From NCBI GenBank assembly GCA_018340375.1, contig JAFFJZ010000002.1, positions 14,030,001 to 14,094,000 of the forward strand: 64,000 bases of DNA. Direction: 5' to 3'. The translations under genes and the position numbers were made by a program. Positions 36,845 through 48,796 of this stretch are shown piece after piece. Numbering within the stretch: the stretch's first letter is position 1; the number at the start of each line of letters is the position of its first letter. Source of the DNA: Gonatopus flavifemur. Taxonomy: Eukaryota; Arthropoda; Insecta; Hymenoptera; Dryinidae. Under the pieces are notes generated by a model that was given only the letters and a program-made list of their open reading frames with translations, was not told the DNA's origin and did not search any database.

Positions 36845-37249
36845 TGAAGGGTATTTCCTGAATCTTTCAACCAAAAATATTGATAATTGAGTCGATGGTA
36901 GGAAATCTTCAGAGGCACCTCGGTGGGAAGCCGGTGTGCAGTTTGAATCAAAATCTACTCGATCGATTCTTTTGGAATTCAATACACCACTCCCTTACAA
37001 AAATTACCAAGAAACCCTGGGAGCTTGTTGTTCCCGTTTTGTTTTTTTTAACTTTTTATGACAAAAAAAGCTCCCAGGGTTACCTGGCCATTCATGTAAG
37101 GGAGTAGTATACTCAATTTCAAAAGAATCGGTTGAGTGGATTCCGATTTAAACTGTACACCGGCTTGTCACCGCAGCGCCACTGAAGACTTGCTACCATC
37201 GAGTCAATTATCAATATTTTTGTTCGAAAAATTCAGGGAATATTCTTCA
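36845..37249. mobile_element. 405-bp palindromic element
   Basis: AAAAATATTGATAATTGAGTC pairs with its near complement at 37201-37222. Outer pairing extends through TTCCTGAAT. An inner pair (CCTGGGAGC / GCTCCCAGG) sits near the centre, where ACAAAATTAC/GTAAGGGAGT words also face each other. Confidence 0.65.
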
Positions 37250-37480
37250 AATATCTTTTAGATATCTAAAAGATATCTCGCAATTTTGAAAGATGTCTTG
37301 CAAGAAGGTCTCGAAGATGTCTTCTAGAAATCTGAAAGATGTCTTACACGACTGATTTCGACAAGTTTAAGATATCTCAAAAACGTCTTGCGGAAGATAT
37401 GCTTTAGACGTATTCAATCAAGTCTTCAAAATGTCTTGAAGAATTCATAAAAATATCTTGGAAAAATCTTGAATCGTGCA
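37250..37480. repeat. AAGATATCTT/AAGATGTCTT word array
   Basis: Dense copies of AGATATCT, AAGATGTCTT and related self-complementary words, in the style of 4021-4213. No clean terminal repeat was defined. Confidence 0.55.
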
Positions 37481-37489
37481 TAAAAGAAA

Positions 37490-37650
37490 TTCTCCCCTCT
37501 TTCTCTCTTCTTCCTTTCCTCTTCTCTTTTATCCCTCTTCCACCACTCCCGTGTACCTTACTTGACTTTGGAATCCTTGAGGTTGCGAGATTCGAACCCG
37601 GGCATTTCACGACGTACGCACGCTTCATTGACCTGAGCTATACGGACAAT
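37490..37650 (-). mobile_element. tRNA-derived SINE head (reverse strand)
   Basis: On the reverse strand there is an A-box-like TAGCTCAGGTC near 37630-37640 and a B box GGGTTCGAATC at 37589-37599, spaced as in a tRNA. A purine-rich tail (37496-37545) follows. The cloverleaf is not intact, so this is a SINE or tRNA pseudogene. Confidence 0.6.
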
Positions 37651-38219
37651 TTGATGACGGTGCTCATAATTGTCAATATGACATAGTGAGATATAATTTC
37701 AGGGGTGTATGTTTTCAGAGTAAAAGTGATCTTTTGAATAAGGTGTTTATGACATATACAAATATAAGATAAGTTGACTGTGCTTAAAACTTGAACAGCT
37801 TAATGAATTTAGTGAAATATATTGAAGTACATGATCCAGTGATCGTTAGTGCCTGATGAATATCATAGATACCTTTAAATTATTTTTTTCTCACTGTTAT
37901 TGAAGAACATTTTATTGGTAAATGTGAATGAGAATTTGATCAAATCACCGTACACGAAGTCCGTACATGAAATTCAGCGTAAAAAGTTCGATGATTCGCA
38001 AAATATTGTGACTCGGAGATTCGTTAGTTTCAGTGCTAGTACTGCAAGGTTACAAAATCGGACTTTTCACAGAATTCGTTAGTATTTACATGGATTATTC
38101 AAGCTTTTAATTTATGAACGAATTTACCTTCTTTACAATTTGATTGCGAACACAGACATTTGAAGCGTTATCCATATGCACTCATAACCTCAAAACTGCT
38201 GATCTTAGAGATACATTTG
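37651..38219. other. Unassigned spacer
   Basis: No gene, RNA or repeat recognised. Confidence 0.5.
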
Positions 38220-38340
38220 GCAAAACATCTTAAACATATCTTTTGAAAGACATCTTCAAGATGTCTTTTTGATATGTCTTGTAGATGTCTTTCAAAAAAT
38301 ATCTTCAAGATATCTTGAAGATTTTCATGTTTATTGGGAC
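38220..38340. repeat. AAGACATCTTCAAGATGTCTT-type array
   Basis: Self-complementary AAGATGTCTT words in series, similar in content to 4021-4213 and 37250-37480. Confidence 0.55.
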
Positions 38341-38691
38341 TTAACCTACGAACTGGGTGAAAATTACCCTGTTCTCAACTTACCATGTGCACACTGTGGT
38401 TTCTAAGAACGCACCGATCTCATCCAATGGAGGTCTGGAGGTCTGAAACTCCCCCCCCCCCCATTAGTCCCGACCCCCCACCTTTCGCTTTTGCAGAGGC
38501 GCAAGCATTTGAAACTCTTACAGGGTTACCGTAACCCTGATTGTAGGCTGAGGGTTAAAAACTGGTCAAAATTCTCGAGCTGCGTTTCGACAGGATGTTC
38601 CAATTTACCAATTTTTAACAATATCGGATGGCAAGTTTTACAGTTTTTGACCAAATTTCCAGAGACAAAAACCGTTGAGATCTGAAAAGTA
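38341..38691. other. Spacer with poly-C tract
   Basis: It contains a C run ending near 38462 and a C-rich patch to about 38480. No gene is supported. Confidence 0.5.
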
Positions 38692-38953
38692 CACTGAGAG
38701 AAAAAATTTCCGGGAACAATGAAATATTTAGTTGAATAGTCACCATAAAATACTTAATTGATTTGAATAAACTTCCATTGACTCGATTAAATATTCATTC
38801 AATCAAACAAATATTGAATATGCTATGAAATATTTCATCAATTGAAACAGTTATTTAATTGAGTTGATGAAAGTTTATTCAAATCAATTAAGTATTTTAT
38901 GGCGACTATTCAACTAAATATTTTATTGTTCCCGGAAATTTTTCCTTTCAGTG
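38692..38953 (+). mobile_element. CACTGAGAGAAAAAATTTCC palindromic MITE, TA duplication
   Basis: Full-length palindrome flanked by TA. It aligns in the same orientation with 56585-56865. Shared words include AATATTTAGTTGAATAGTC and TAAATATT. Confidence 0.8.
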
Positions 38954-38960
38954 TATTGTA

Positions 38961-39013
38961 ATTCTCATTCCAATAGGATGAAGAGTGAAATTTCACCCTA
39001 TTGGAATGAGAAT
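38961..39013. repeat. 17-bp stem hairpin
   Basis: ATTCTCATTCCAATAGG pairs exactly with its complement at 38997-39013, enclosing GTGAAATTTCAC. It lies between two transposons. Confidence 0.65.
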
Positions 39014-39035
39014 TCACTATTCAAGCAGCCAGAAG

Positions 39036-39405
39036 TAGTGATGCATGATATTTCACGATATCGGTATTTTGTATAAAATCTGCACGGAGAAAAAAGTATT
39101 GCTGGCATAACAAGCAGGTCTGTTACTATAGCGCCTACAAGAAAAATTAGCTGAAAGAGCAAGAAAAATGATTGACACAACTAGATTTTTCGTCTGACAT
39201 AAACGAATTTGTTCACAGAACTAACTTCTTAGCTGCTGGAGTAAATATCTTTGCAAGGACAACAAATTTCTTTGTAGGCGCTATAGTAGCAAACCATTTT
39301 TCCTGCGTGTGTATATAGTTTTCATCAATATTTTATAAAATTTCACATAAACCCGGCAAAGTTTCGACAACAAATAACGATATCGTGAAATATCGTGCAT
39401 CACTA
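39036..39405. mobile_element. hAT-type MITE with near 8-bp duplication, split by a CACGG MITE
   Basis: The ends are TAGTGATGCATGATATTTCA and the complement with small changes, continuing through CGATATCG. The flanking octamers are GCCAGAAG (39028-39035) and GCAAGAAG (39406-39413), 7 of 8 identical. A CACGG element occupies 39083-39309. Confidence 0.72.
39083..39309. mobile_element. CACGGAGAAAAAAG palindromic MITE, TG duplication
   Basis: CACGGAGAAAAAAGTATTGCT faces its diverged complement. TG flanks both ends. Arms pair through ACTATAGCGCCTACAA. It is nested in the hAT MITE. Confidence 0.72.
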
Positions 39406-39413
39406 GCAAGAAG

Positions 39414-40464
39414 GAAACCTATTTCCACGTTTGAGTGAAATATTCACTCTCTGATACGAGCTATGTTCATGTTTCAAAAGACACCTGTGAAGTTGATAAA
39501 AAAATAATCGTGTATCATAGTATGAGAAGGAGATTTACAGCTTCTTTCTTGTTCATTATTACAAAAAACTTGAATTGCTGTGAGAATAGCAGTTCATTGG
39601 AAAGAGTAGATTTCTATGTTTTCTTTCCTTACATCATTTTTGTAATATATTCTGCATTGTAATTGTTTACCATCTTTTCTACCGAGAGGAAATATTATAA
39701 TTTTGTAATGAATGATAAATTGTTTCTAATGATATCATCGACAAGTACATGTTTGGAATTTTCAAGATGTTATTAATTCAACTTTTCCTTTCACACTTCC
39801 CTTCTTTTCTGCATATATCAAAACAACATAATGCCGTGTATCACTAGGACTGATCATACAAGCTCCGATGATGAAAAATAAATGTTTAGTTAATGCTGAT
39901 ATCGAAACAGCATAGAAATTCATGTGTAGCTTGATACCATTTGCAGTTTCTTCATACTGATATTCGTATACCGTAAAATGACATCCCTACGATAATTGTG
40001 TGTTTGCATCATCCTCTTACACTGAACAAACCTCTACCTATTATTGATTTACATAGATTCGAAGTGAGAATATATTCTCGCATATTTGAATAACAATAAA
40101 AGAACGTATTCACTCGTTCCGAAGCTTCAAGATGCATGGATCAGCAATGGGCGTGCAAGTCCTCCTCACAGAGTATGAACTAGAAACATATTTTGTATTC
40201 ATTCATAGTTTCGAGTACAGAATAAATTTATCCAAGTAAAACATATATTTACACACATCAGTTCTGTCCAACAGTTTCCAATAATTTGAAACATTTTCTT
40301 GAAGGGTTCCAATCGACATTGGGAAAACAGAACCTACACTGTGAAGTAATTAACATACACATTGTATCGGGAAATTTCCATACGTCGCGAAAGTAAAAAC
40401 ACTATCATTGGTTCATAATTTTCCTACACATTCATGGTAATGAAATATGTCACTGCACAATACC
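39414..40464. other. Unassigned spacer
   Basis: Positions 40338-40430 resemble part of the 61578-61799 family (CACTGTGAAGTAATTAACA), heavily diverged. Nothing else is supported. Confidence 0.4.
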
Positions 40465-40541
40465 CGTACTCAGGATCGAACCCGGGCTGTTCGGGTCGAA
40501 AGCAAGCACGCTACGATTTCAGCTGCACCACCGCGCTGGCT
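40465..40541 (-). mobile_element. tRNA-derived SINE head (reverse strand)
   Basis: On the reverse strand, GCGCGGTGGTGCAGCTG-like sequence is followed at tRNA spacing by the B box GGGTTCGATCC (40473-40483). No intact cloverleaf. Confidence 0.55.
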
Positions 40542-40582
40542 TTCAGCTTTTTTACAGTATATTTACAGTTATCAAATTGATA

Positions 40583-40779
40583 TAGAGTGAAGTGGGATGA
40601 GATGACGCATTTTCTCACTTCAGTGCAGCTTGAAATGACACATGAGATCTCATTAACTCAAGGAAAATATGAAGATTCACTTGAAATCTTCATATCTTCC
40701 TCGAGTGAACGAGATCTTATCTATTCTTTCATGCTGTTGCAAAACGGGAAAGTACGTCATCTTCCCCTGATTTACTCTA
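40583..40779. mobile_element. GGGATGAGATGACGCA-type MITE
   Basis: GATGAGATGACGCATTT at the left faces AAGTACGTCATCTTCCCC at the right, inside TAGAGT ends. It matches the family member at 62470-62921. The 92-codon frame crossing it (40587-40865) continues outside and is not a gene call. Confidence 0.6.
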
Positions 40780-41137
40780 CTTGGCCCGAACATGTGATTG
40801 ATTTATTATTATCAAGATTTGACAAATACCGCAAGGGTTTGGTAATAATAACCAAAGTTTGGTAACTACCCGCAGGGCCGTGGGGCCCCAATTTTCTTGA
40901 AATTGGGTTGGAAAAGGGTTAAAAAACTTTCTTCTCAAAAAGGAATAATACAAAGTTTCTTGACTTCAAAATCAAGAATATATACCTCATCATACATCTT
41001 TCGTTCTATTTAAGTTGGAAACCGTTCGACAAAAAAGGAAGGAGATAAAGTACTTGGGAAAAATTCGGGCCCCCAGAAAACTCCGGGCCCGGGGGGGAAA
41101 CACCCTGGCAGTCCCCTCCTCTCGTCAGACCTGACTA

Positions 41138-41641
41138 CCCGAAGAGAACATGAAGCTCTGATACACGTTTGGAATAGATCAACATAGATCCGACTAAAGC
41201 TCCGTTGGAACTCAAGTTCAGGTTCACAAACATTCGACAAAGGTTTGATGAACGTTACAATGTCCGCTTGAGAATAATTTCAAGGAAGTTTCATAGAACG
41301 TTCATTGAAGATTTACCGGAGATTCATTGGGGTTTCAATTTTTCAATATAATTTTTTTTTCAGTGATGTTTCTTTCACGAAAAAATGAACGATAAAGCAA
41401 ATTATAATTATAATTGAAATTCCCCCCAAAACATGCTCAATTGAAATTCGAATGAAACTCCGGAAAACCTTTCATAAGCGTTTTATCAACCTTTCTTGAA
41501 ACCATTTCCAAGCGGACATTCAAATGCTCATCTAATCCCCGTGAAACGTTTAAGAACCTAAAACTTGGCTCCAACGGAGGTTCAGGCTGATCTATGTTGA
41601 TCTATTTTGAACGTTTGTCGAAGCTCCATGTTTCCTTCGGG
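41138..41641. mobile_element. 504-bp imperfect palindrome, CCCGAAG ends
   Basis: The left arm TAGATCAACATAGATC...CCTCCGTTGGA-like sequence pairs with the right arm over about 200 bases, including AATGTCCGCTTG / CAAGCGGACATT. Words AACGTTCA and GAACGTT recur as in 9279-9375. The centre carries TTTTTTTTCAGTG. Confidence 0.65.
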
Positions 41642-41834
41642 TATTGTTAATTTATGGTTCGCGTTAGGCTATGGACTTTTACAATTTTTCTTTTCCCGTG
41701 TGACGAAATCAAATTCACAAACACATCCACGATTTCTAGGTTAAAATATATCGACAAGAGTCATGAACGGTTTTTTCACTCTTCTTATTATTCAATCTTT
41801 GAAGAAGATTCACATTCGTGTATTGTAAAGAATA

Positions 41835-42384
41835 CACTGTAAAAAATGTTATCGGGAAATTCTTATATATTTATGTGAAGTAATCAACCCACACACATGC
41901 GTTAGGAATTTTCCCAACTTGTCCTTAAATTTACTGTGGAATCCCGAGAAAAAGTGAATTAGATCTAATGAGATCTATGTAGATCTCTTGAGATATAAGT
42001 AGATCTCTTTAGATATATGTAGATCTCTCTTTCTCTCTTTTTTTAAAAAAAACAAGATCTACGAAGAGAGATCTACTTATCTCTATATCTCATCTTTGAT
42101 TTTTTGAACCTCAAGGCAAAGTCTATCTCTTTCTTCTCTTCGGATCTTGTTTTTTCTTTTTTTTTAAAGAAAAGATCTAAATCTAATCTATTCTATCTAT
42201 CTTATATCTCAATCTATCTAGATAGAATTAGATCTAAATGTGGGAAAAATCTCATAAAGTTTGAAATTGTCAAATAAATGTATGGGAAATTCCATATAAA
42301 TGTACCAGAAATTGATTTCCTAATCAGTGGTTGGAATTTTCCGGTTGATGTACACAGGAAAATTCCAATTATCTTTTACAATGT
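41835..42384 (-). mobile_element. CACTGTAAAAAATG element, TA duplication, split by an AGATCT element
   Basis: It aligns in reverse orientation with the intact 61578-61799 element on both sides of a 300-bp insertion. TA flanks the ends CACTGTAAAAAA and TTTTACAATG. Confidence 0.75.
41943..42244. mobile_element. AGATCT-word element inserted in a CACTG MITE
   Basis: Begins CCCGAGAAAAAGTGAATTAG and ends AGATCTAAATGTGGG. The interior is almost entirely AGATCT, AGATATA, TATCTAGATA and related words with CT/GA tracts. Absence from the paralogous 61578-61799 element shows it is an insertion. Confidence 0.65.
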
Positions 42385-43525
42385 AGATTAAAAAGAAAAA
42401 AGAAAAAAAAACCAAACGTCGTTCTGATAATCGTTTCTGATGGGAGATTTTGTTTCCTTTGAATTGCTCTCAATCTTTCTGAGGTAATGAATGAATACGA
42501 GGCAGGCAACGATCTCTGTCTTGTGACTTATCACGTTACATTGTGTCCTAGCTTTCCACAGGTAGGGGGTACTATCATTGCGATTGGGTGCAGAGTTCAG
42601 GATCTGCGCCTAATGAATGTCAACCGTTATTCACAGTTAATGTGAGGATTGGTTGTAATGACTAGCATCAGGCGCATGGTGCGGATCTCTGAGGCAAAGT
42701 CTGGATATCATAAGAAAAGCATCTGAAATATTCCCAAAACCACGTTGGACAACATTTTCACACTTTTGTAAAAATATAATAAATTTTCGGAATTTTGAGG
42801 GAAACAATGTTCATTTGGTCATTTTTGTTTGTTTTTGATATAAAAACGTGTGCGCGAAAAAATTTTGAAACATTTCAAACATCATCGCGATATCAGAGAT
42901 ATGTTTACTTCATTTCATCACAGCATTGGAGACTAATAAGAAAAATGAAATGTCTGATTGCGTTGAATGAATATACATATGGAGAGAAAATTTATATCAT
43001 GAATTACTGTTTTGAACGTACGAGAGAGATTCGTTTAAATGATATAATTCAGTGGGACACTTTCTAAAGTTTTTGATAATACAATATGGAAGAATTCTCC
43101 CATTCGAAACTATCAAATATAGTAATTTTTAGAAAGTGTTTGACTAAATGATTGGCAACAGATCTGTCCCGTACGTGCTAGCAAAATAGTAATTTAGAAT
43201 GTAACTTTTTTCTCCGTGTACTTTCGGTTCCACTGGGTAATCCTCTTTTTGTGTTGTTTCAAAGGAATCTCTTTTAACGGACAAATTATCAATAGAGTAT
43301 TAACCTCCCCAGGCTATATTGGGTGCAGGATATCCAGACGCAAATTTATACTCGCGTATATCTTCGGGGACGGCAGGGGTGGGGAGTTGGTTATGGGGGG
43401 CGAAAATTCTTTGTAGGAAACGACTTTGAAGGGACCTGCGAGCCAGTTCATTGCTGCTTTATCTGGAGAAAGAGAAAGATTTGAAAATTTATTGCGGGTA
43501 CTTTACATCCAGTGTACCTCGACCT
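42385..43525. other. Unassigned spacer
   Basis: Positions 42500-42700 are less AT-rich and unique, with no recognised frame. A short inverted pair (CACTTTCTAAA / TTTAGAAAGTG) encloses 43058-43139. No gene is supported. Confidence 0.4.
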
Positions 43526-43529
43526 AAGC

Positions 43530-44070
43530 GTGTATTGCCTACAATGACAATAGGCCTCAGGCTGGGTCCATCCTCTTTAACCCAGTATTGGTTTGGCCCC
43601 GTCATGCTTTCGCATACAATTATGGTTGATGAAAATTGAAATAATCAATCTTAATGTGGGCACATTTGAACTTGGCCCCAATTTGGACCAGCGTTAGGCC
43701 AAGATTGGGGGGAATTTATATCCCGAGCATGTGTGTACAATCCTCAGCGGGTAGAAATTTTGGTTCCACTTGGGCCCAGTCTTGGGCCCATATAGGCACG
43801 ATGGGGGTCAAATTGATGCCCGTTGGGATGGAATTCAAAGCAATTTTCCAATTTCAAAAAAAAAGGAAGGGGCAGTATTGATTGCCTAGTCTGGGTTCAT
43901 GCTGGGCCCATGGTGTTACCAATCCTCGAGCAAAGCAATACAGCCAAGCTGGGAACGATGTTATCATCTCAGGGTTGGCCCCATTTGTCTGTCCAGCTTG
44001 GCCCCATGTAGGGCAGCACGGGCATCCACCTTGGGCTTAGATTGGGCCCGCCGTTAATACACACTTGGTG
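43530..44070. mobile_element. GGCCC-word MITE
   Basis: Dense TTGGCCCCA, TTGGGCCCA and TGGGCCC words in both orientations fill the interval. The ends contain TGTATTGCC and GGC...AATACACA, but exact boundaries are uncertain. The frames at 43654-44011 follow these repeats. Confidence 0.5.
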
Positions 44071-45035
44071 AGTGTCACAAAGTGAGAGTAAGTAATGTTT
44101 TTTGATTCATCTGTATTATCGTTGGAACTATTTATTTGTATACAGAATAAACAGTAATAGAGCTTGTAAACACTGCAACGTTATTTTCAAAATTTATCGT
44201 TAGTGAAGAACGATGGAGACTCGCTCGAAAGTACGACAAGCGTCACAATTGTTTATCCAGAGGGAGAATAATTTTGAAATGTACTATTCTCAGTTGTAAA
44301 CTGAATTACGAAAAATCTTTCAATGATTTTATACCCAATATACCTGATAAAAGTACTTTCCATACTTCGAAAACACGTTTTAGAAAACGCTGACTTTCAA
44401 ACTTCCATAAACATATAGGTACTTTTTCAAACCAATCGGAAAATTGCCTCGGTAGTCTTCGAGTACATGTCTTCAGCTTTCAGGAGAATATCTATGAAGT
44501 TATTTTTGTGTGTTTTCTTGTAAAGGTACAACAATTTGAAAAAAGAACACGATTTTTTTCAAAAATGTTCTTGTATTTCTTCAAATATCGAAAGAACTAT
44601 TGAGATTCTGACGTATAATTTGAAGAACAAAACATTGCTGTATGATTTTTCCACTCTGAAATATAAGAGATTGCAAATCGCTTGGGTATTGTACACCCAG
44701 TGTACCCTTAACGGCAAATAACGATAGTGTACCCTGGGAGGGTTAAAATATTTCCTTACAACCAGAAAAAATATTTAAAAATTATATTTTTGTGTGAATC
44801 ACCGGATATTCGTTAGTTTAACATGCAAGTGATGCGATGATAAACTGGAAATAGATTGCGAATCACGCGCCTCAAGATGTAGCATCTAAATGTACACGAT
44901 ACTGGACGTGTTGTGCTGTGACAGGCGTTCCGCCGTGCGTTTCAAGTCTATGACTCCTGTCGATAATATTTAATGCCAGCCAAACAAAAACATCAACGCC
45001 CAATTGATTTTGAATCACCCAAAGTATTATCCCTA
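44071..45035. other. Unassigned spacer
   Basis: No gene, RNA or repeat recognised. Confidence 0.5.
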
Positions 45036-45544
45036 CACTCAGAGAAATTCATAGTCATGGCAAGTATGCGAGGGAACAACTATTCAATTTTAATGAAATT
45101 ATATAAATAGTTTTCATTACCCGTTTGAAAATTTCTCTCGGGCTCAGACCTGGGCCAGGTTTATAATCCCTACTTAAAAAGTGGCCTCAACTTGGAATGT
45201 CACGCTTTTCAATCTAGGTCCCGTAATGGTATCAAATATCCGGGCAAAAGAATGGTAGCCAACTGAGGGGCTATATAGGCTGTGGTTGGGGATACCTGGA
45301 TTGAGATATTGCAGGAATATACTGGGAACCCCAACTGGGGTCCACATGGGCCGTGGGTAGGCAGCCTTGTATTGGATGCCCAAGATATACCCTTACGGGG
45401 CCAGGGCCTACCTTAGGATGGCCAGGATTGATTTCCACACGGGTACTATGAACAAGTTCCCATAACTGTTGATATAGTTGTAAATACTGAATGTGAATGG
45501 TTGTCCTTAAATGGTTAATGTGACTATTTGAAAATCTCTCAGTA
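45036..45544. mobile_element. CACTCAGAGAAATTC element containing a GGCCC-word segment
   Basis: The left end CACTCAGAGAAATTC and the right end GAAAATCTCTCAGTA are both next to TA. Positions 45036-45134 are themselves palindromic. Positions about 45140-45460 repeat CTGGGCC, CCAACTGGGG and ACATGGGCC words and probably are a second, inserted element. Confidence 0.5.
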
Positions 45545-45833
45545 TAAAAACGTATTTTTGGCGCTCTTTTTTAGCGCAAGATTGGTGAGCATGAGCGAAG
45601 AATGGACTGACATTGGCGCGATGTTCATTCACATATAGAAATTGTTCTTTTAAGAATTTTCTTAAAGGGGGAAGGAATAATTGGAATGTATTCAAACTAC
45701 GAGATTATTTTATTCACATTTATATACCGAGAAAAAAATTCCCCTGTTCAGCTGAATTTTTAGCTCAATTTTGAAAGGTGTTGGCGGGCATTTGAAACTG
45801 CCCATTTAAAGGACACGTAACATTATTTTCTGC

Positions 45834-46132
45834 ATTAAAAATGCTATAACTTTTGAATCGTTTGAAATAAAAAGTTTTCCTAGGCAGATTCTTGTAGGGC
45901 ATTAAATTCTTCAAAAAATCATCCCAGAATCGATTTTTCAACATCAAAAATTCGTATATTTACGGGCCATGAAATGAAAAAAAAAACCAAAGACTCTCAT
46001 GGCCCATAAATACACAAATTTTTTCATTCGAAAAGATCAACCCAGGGATAATTTTTCAGAGAATTCAGTGCCCTACAAGAATCTGCCTAGAAAAAATGTT
46101 CATCTCAAACGGTTCAAAAGTTATAGCATTTC
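45834..46132. mobile_element. 299-bp palindrome
   Basis: AATGCTATAACTTTTGAA pairs with its complement at 46114-46131. The pairing continues through GCAGATTCTTGTAGGGCA to a centre near 45985 where GGGCCATGA words meet. Ends outside the arms are not clear. Confidence 0.65.
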
Positions 46133-46303
46133 AAATATAGTTGTATTTCAATGGAGCTTTAGAGCAAAACTTGATTCCTATTCCAATGTCATATGAGATT
46201 ATGTGTTTTTGATATCCACTTTTTTGAAATTGCTAATTACAGTTTCAAAGATTTGTACGAACAACGATTACCGGTGTCGTAATGGACCGCTGATGGTCCT
46301 ATA

Positions 46304-46795
46304 ATGTCGCGAAGAGCCGTTAATAGTCTTATAAAATGCAATCGTGTTTGTTGGGAGTATACTGATATCCACAAGAGAAAGATTCACACAGTCACAGGCA
46401 TTTGCACGTTATGGACATGTTCCTGTCACATGTTTATCATACAGGAACATTGCAGGATGTTTTTAAAGCATACATCAAAGTTTTTCGTGTCAACCAAAGT
46501 GTTTGAAGAAAATTGTTCTGTCAGAGAGGAAAAGATGTACATGATGCGCAAGTTAGATTTCCAGTGGCGTCCTTCACCCTTTCATACTCAACCAAAACTG
46601 TTCTCCTTTACTCTTTTCTTCCCTGATATTCTACTATTCACATCAACGGAGTTGAGGCGAATGAATGCGCAGGCTGAGAACTTTTTCATCATTATCAGCG
46701 CCGCTTTTTATGCAGAAACAACAGCACAGTATTCAAGAAATGAGCGACGTGTCTACCGAAATATCGCTACTAGTTTGGTTACAGATCCATTGTGA
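46304..46795 (+). other. Longest open frame in the window, 163 codons, unclassified
   Basis: The frame lies in non-repetitive sequence between a palindrome and a spacer, and ends with TGA at 46793-46795. I do not recognise the protein. It is rich in Phe, Arg and Cys and has no signal peptide, repeated motif or catalytic pattern that I can see. No convincing splice sites or companion exons were noticed. An open frame this long may occur by chance in 64 kb, so this is a weak candidate only. Confidence 0.12.
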
Positions 46796-47969
46796 CGCGT
46801 AAATCACTTCCCGTGTACTTCTGAGCGTCAGGAATTCCATTGTAAATTCCCTCAATGTAATCGAGTCTTCTCAACAAAGCAGGACTAATTTCTGGTACTC
46901 TGTTCACCGTGGCATGATTTGTTCGATACTTCACCAAATAATCAAATTGAAAATTCTATTGCAGAGGAGGAGCATGCATTTCACGCGTTTATGACATATA
47001 AAATCCTTTATTCGTATGAAGTAAATGGGAATTTACTTTTATTACAAGAGTCAAAGAAACATATGTTGCTAGGAGATAAATCGTTTACTTGAGCATCAAG
47101 ATTTGAGAAAACTCAATAAAACTCTGCAAAATTCTTTTTGGACATCCTAATAAATACACACACACACGTTTGAAAAACGTCCAAAACAGTCAATAACCAC
47201 ACGTTATGAATCAGTTATATTCTTGCGTTGATTCAACGTACTATAAAAATGTCGCGTCAGATCACGTGTCCGTCAAACATAAATGGACGTGATAGCTAGG
47301 GCTTCGCACGAGACTCTCGTCTTAAATTGGAAAGTGATATAAATTTACTTTTCTGAAAATTTGAGATATAAAAATTTTGAACGGAATCAAACTTCTACCT
47401 AAGGTGTGACAAAATCATATGGGATTCAGATTCCATCGCAGAGGGTAACAAAGATATTCTCTCAGTCTCGGAACTATCCATGTATGTATGGACCAATGGC
47501 CCAATGATGGACCAAGCCTGGTACAAGACCTGCCGAGACTTGTTTTGAATAATTTGCCAAACTTGGCCCAGGCTTGGAAATGATAAGATCAGGACAAGCT
47601 TGGGCCATTAGTTTTGCCAGGCCCGGTCCAATTCATTTACCAAGCTTCATCAACCAATGCTTCTTTCATCGCAGATATGGATGAAAAAAGTAATTAATTA
47701 CTTTTGATGAATACCGTACATGAATTATCTTGAAATGATAGAGAAAATGTGACAAGACTGGGACAAGCTTGTATGATCATTGGAAAATTTGCGTTCTTTG
47801 ATATTTTAATAAATTTTGATTCTATTGTTAAATTATGCTCAAACTAAACTATAGTGTGTAGGATTAATGATGGCAGGAAGATCGGGCCAGCCCTGGCCCG
47901 ATGGATATCCCCAAGTCTTCAGCCATTGTAAATTCAAAATTCAGTCAGTATTTATCAACATTGTGCCAC
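46796..47969. other. Spacer with GGCCC-word patches
   Basis: Positions about 47485-47645 and 47880-47915 contain TTGGCCCAGGCTTGG, GGCCCGGTCC and CGGGCCAG words, probably a diverged element related to 43530-44070. The rest is unassigned. Confidence 0.4.
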
Positions 47970-47973
47970 TTAA

Positions 47974-48796
47974 GGGGAGGTTCTAGTCGAAAAGACCGAA
48001 AATTAACGTCATTTCATGATTTTTTTTTGGGCTATTGCCAATGTTTTTTCAAAAAATTCTTTATTGTTACTTATAAGTCTATGTTTCAAGATATAAATCA
48101 TATTGTTTTGGTCAACAAAAAAAATTAAATGGTGGCTCCAGTCCTCATTTAATAAAGCCGTGCGCGGCGATTGCCAATGTGCGCGGGACACTCTACAGCC
48201 CTGCCAAGTGATTTGAAAGACAAAAACCAAAAATATTCTTGAAATAGATGAAATTTGGGGGGCCATATGGATTTCCGATTTTTAAAAAACCCTTTTAAAA
48301 AAAAATGACAGTCATTTGGAAAAAAACGCCTCCATATGGTCCCCCAAATTGAATAAGCTTCAATTTGAGCCATCAGACATCAAAATCGGTTCAGTCGTTG
48401 AAGCTGAATCGTGTCCCGCGCGCAAAAAAAGTTGTTTCGAGAAAAACGCGTCTAAAGTTTCAGGAAGAAAGAAACCGTGAGTAATGTTTGTTTTTCGACA
48501 CTTACATCTAATCAGCTATTCAAGCACCATACAAGGCCCCTTCCTCATCTTCAAAGAGAAGGTTCCTGTAGTAAATACACCGCTTTGGCGGTGAAAACTG
48601 CGCTTCTCTCGGAGCCGCTCGGAGCGCGTGTTTATCACTGTTTTTCGGTCGACGCATTCTCTCGTCTAAAATGCTATAACTCCTAAAATAAATTATATAA
48701 GGGAATATCCTCTTGGCTACACATCCTCAAGACCCGAAGGATGAAAATGAAGCAAAAAAAAACGATTTTTTCTTCAATTTTGACTAGAACCTCCCC
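47974..48796. mobile_element. 823-bp GGGGAGGTTCTAGTC element flanked by TTAA
   Basis: GGGGAGGTTCTAGTC and its complement are exact ends, with TTAA immediately outside both (47970-47973 and 48797-48800). TTAA flanks suggest a piggyBac-like or other TTAA-specific element. An inner palindrome GGGGGGCCATATGG / CCATATGGTCCCCC lies at 48257-48348. No transposase frame. Confidence 0.62.
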
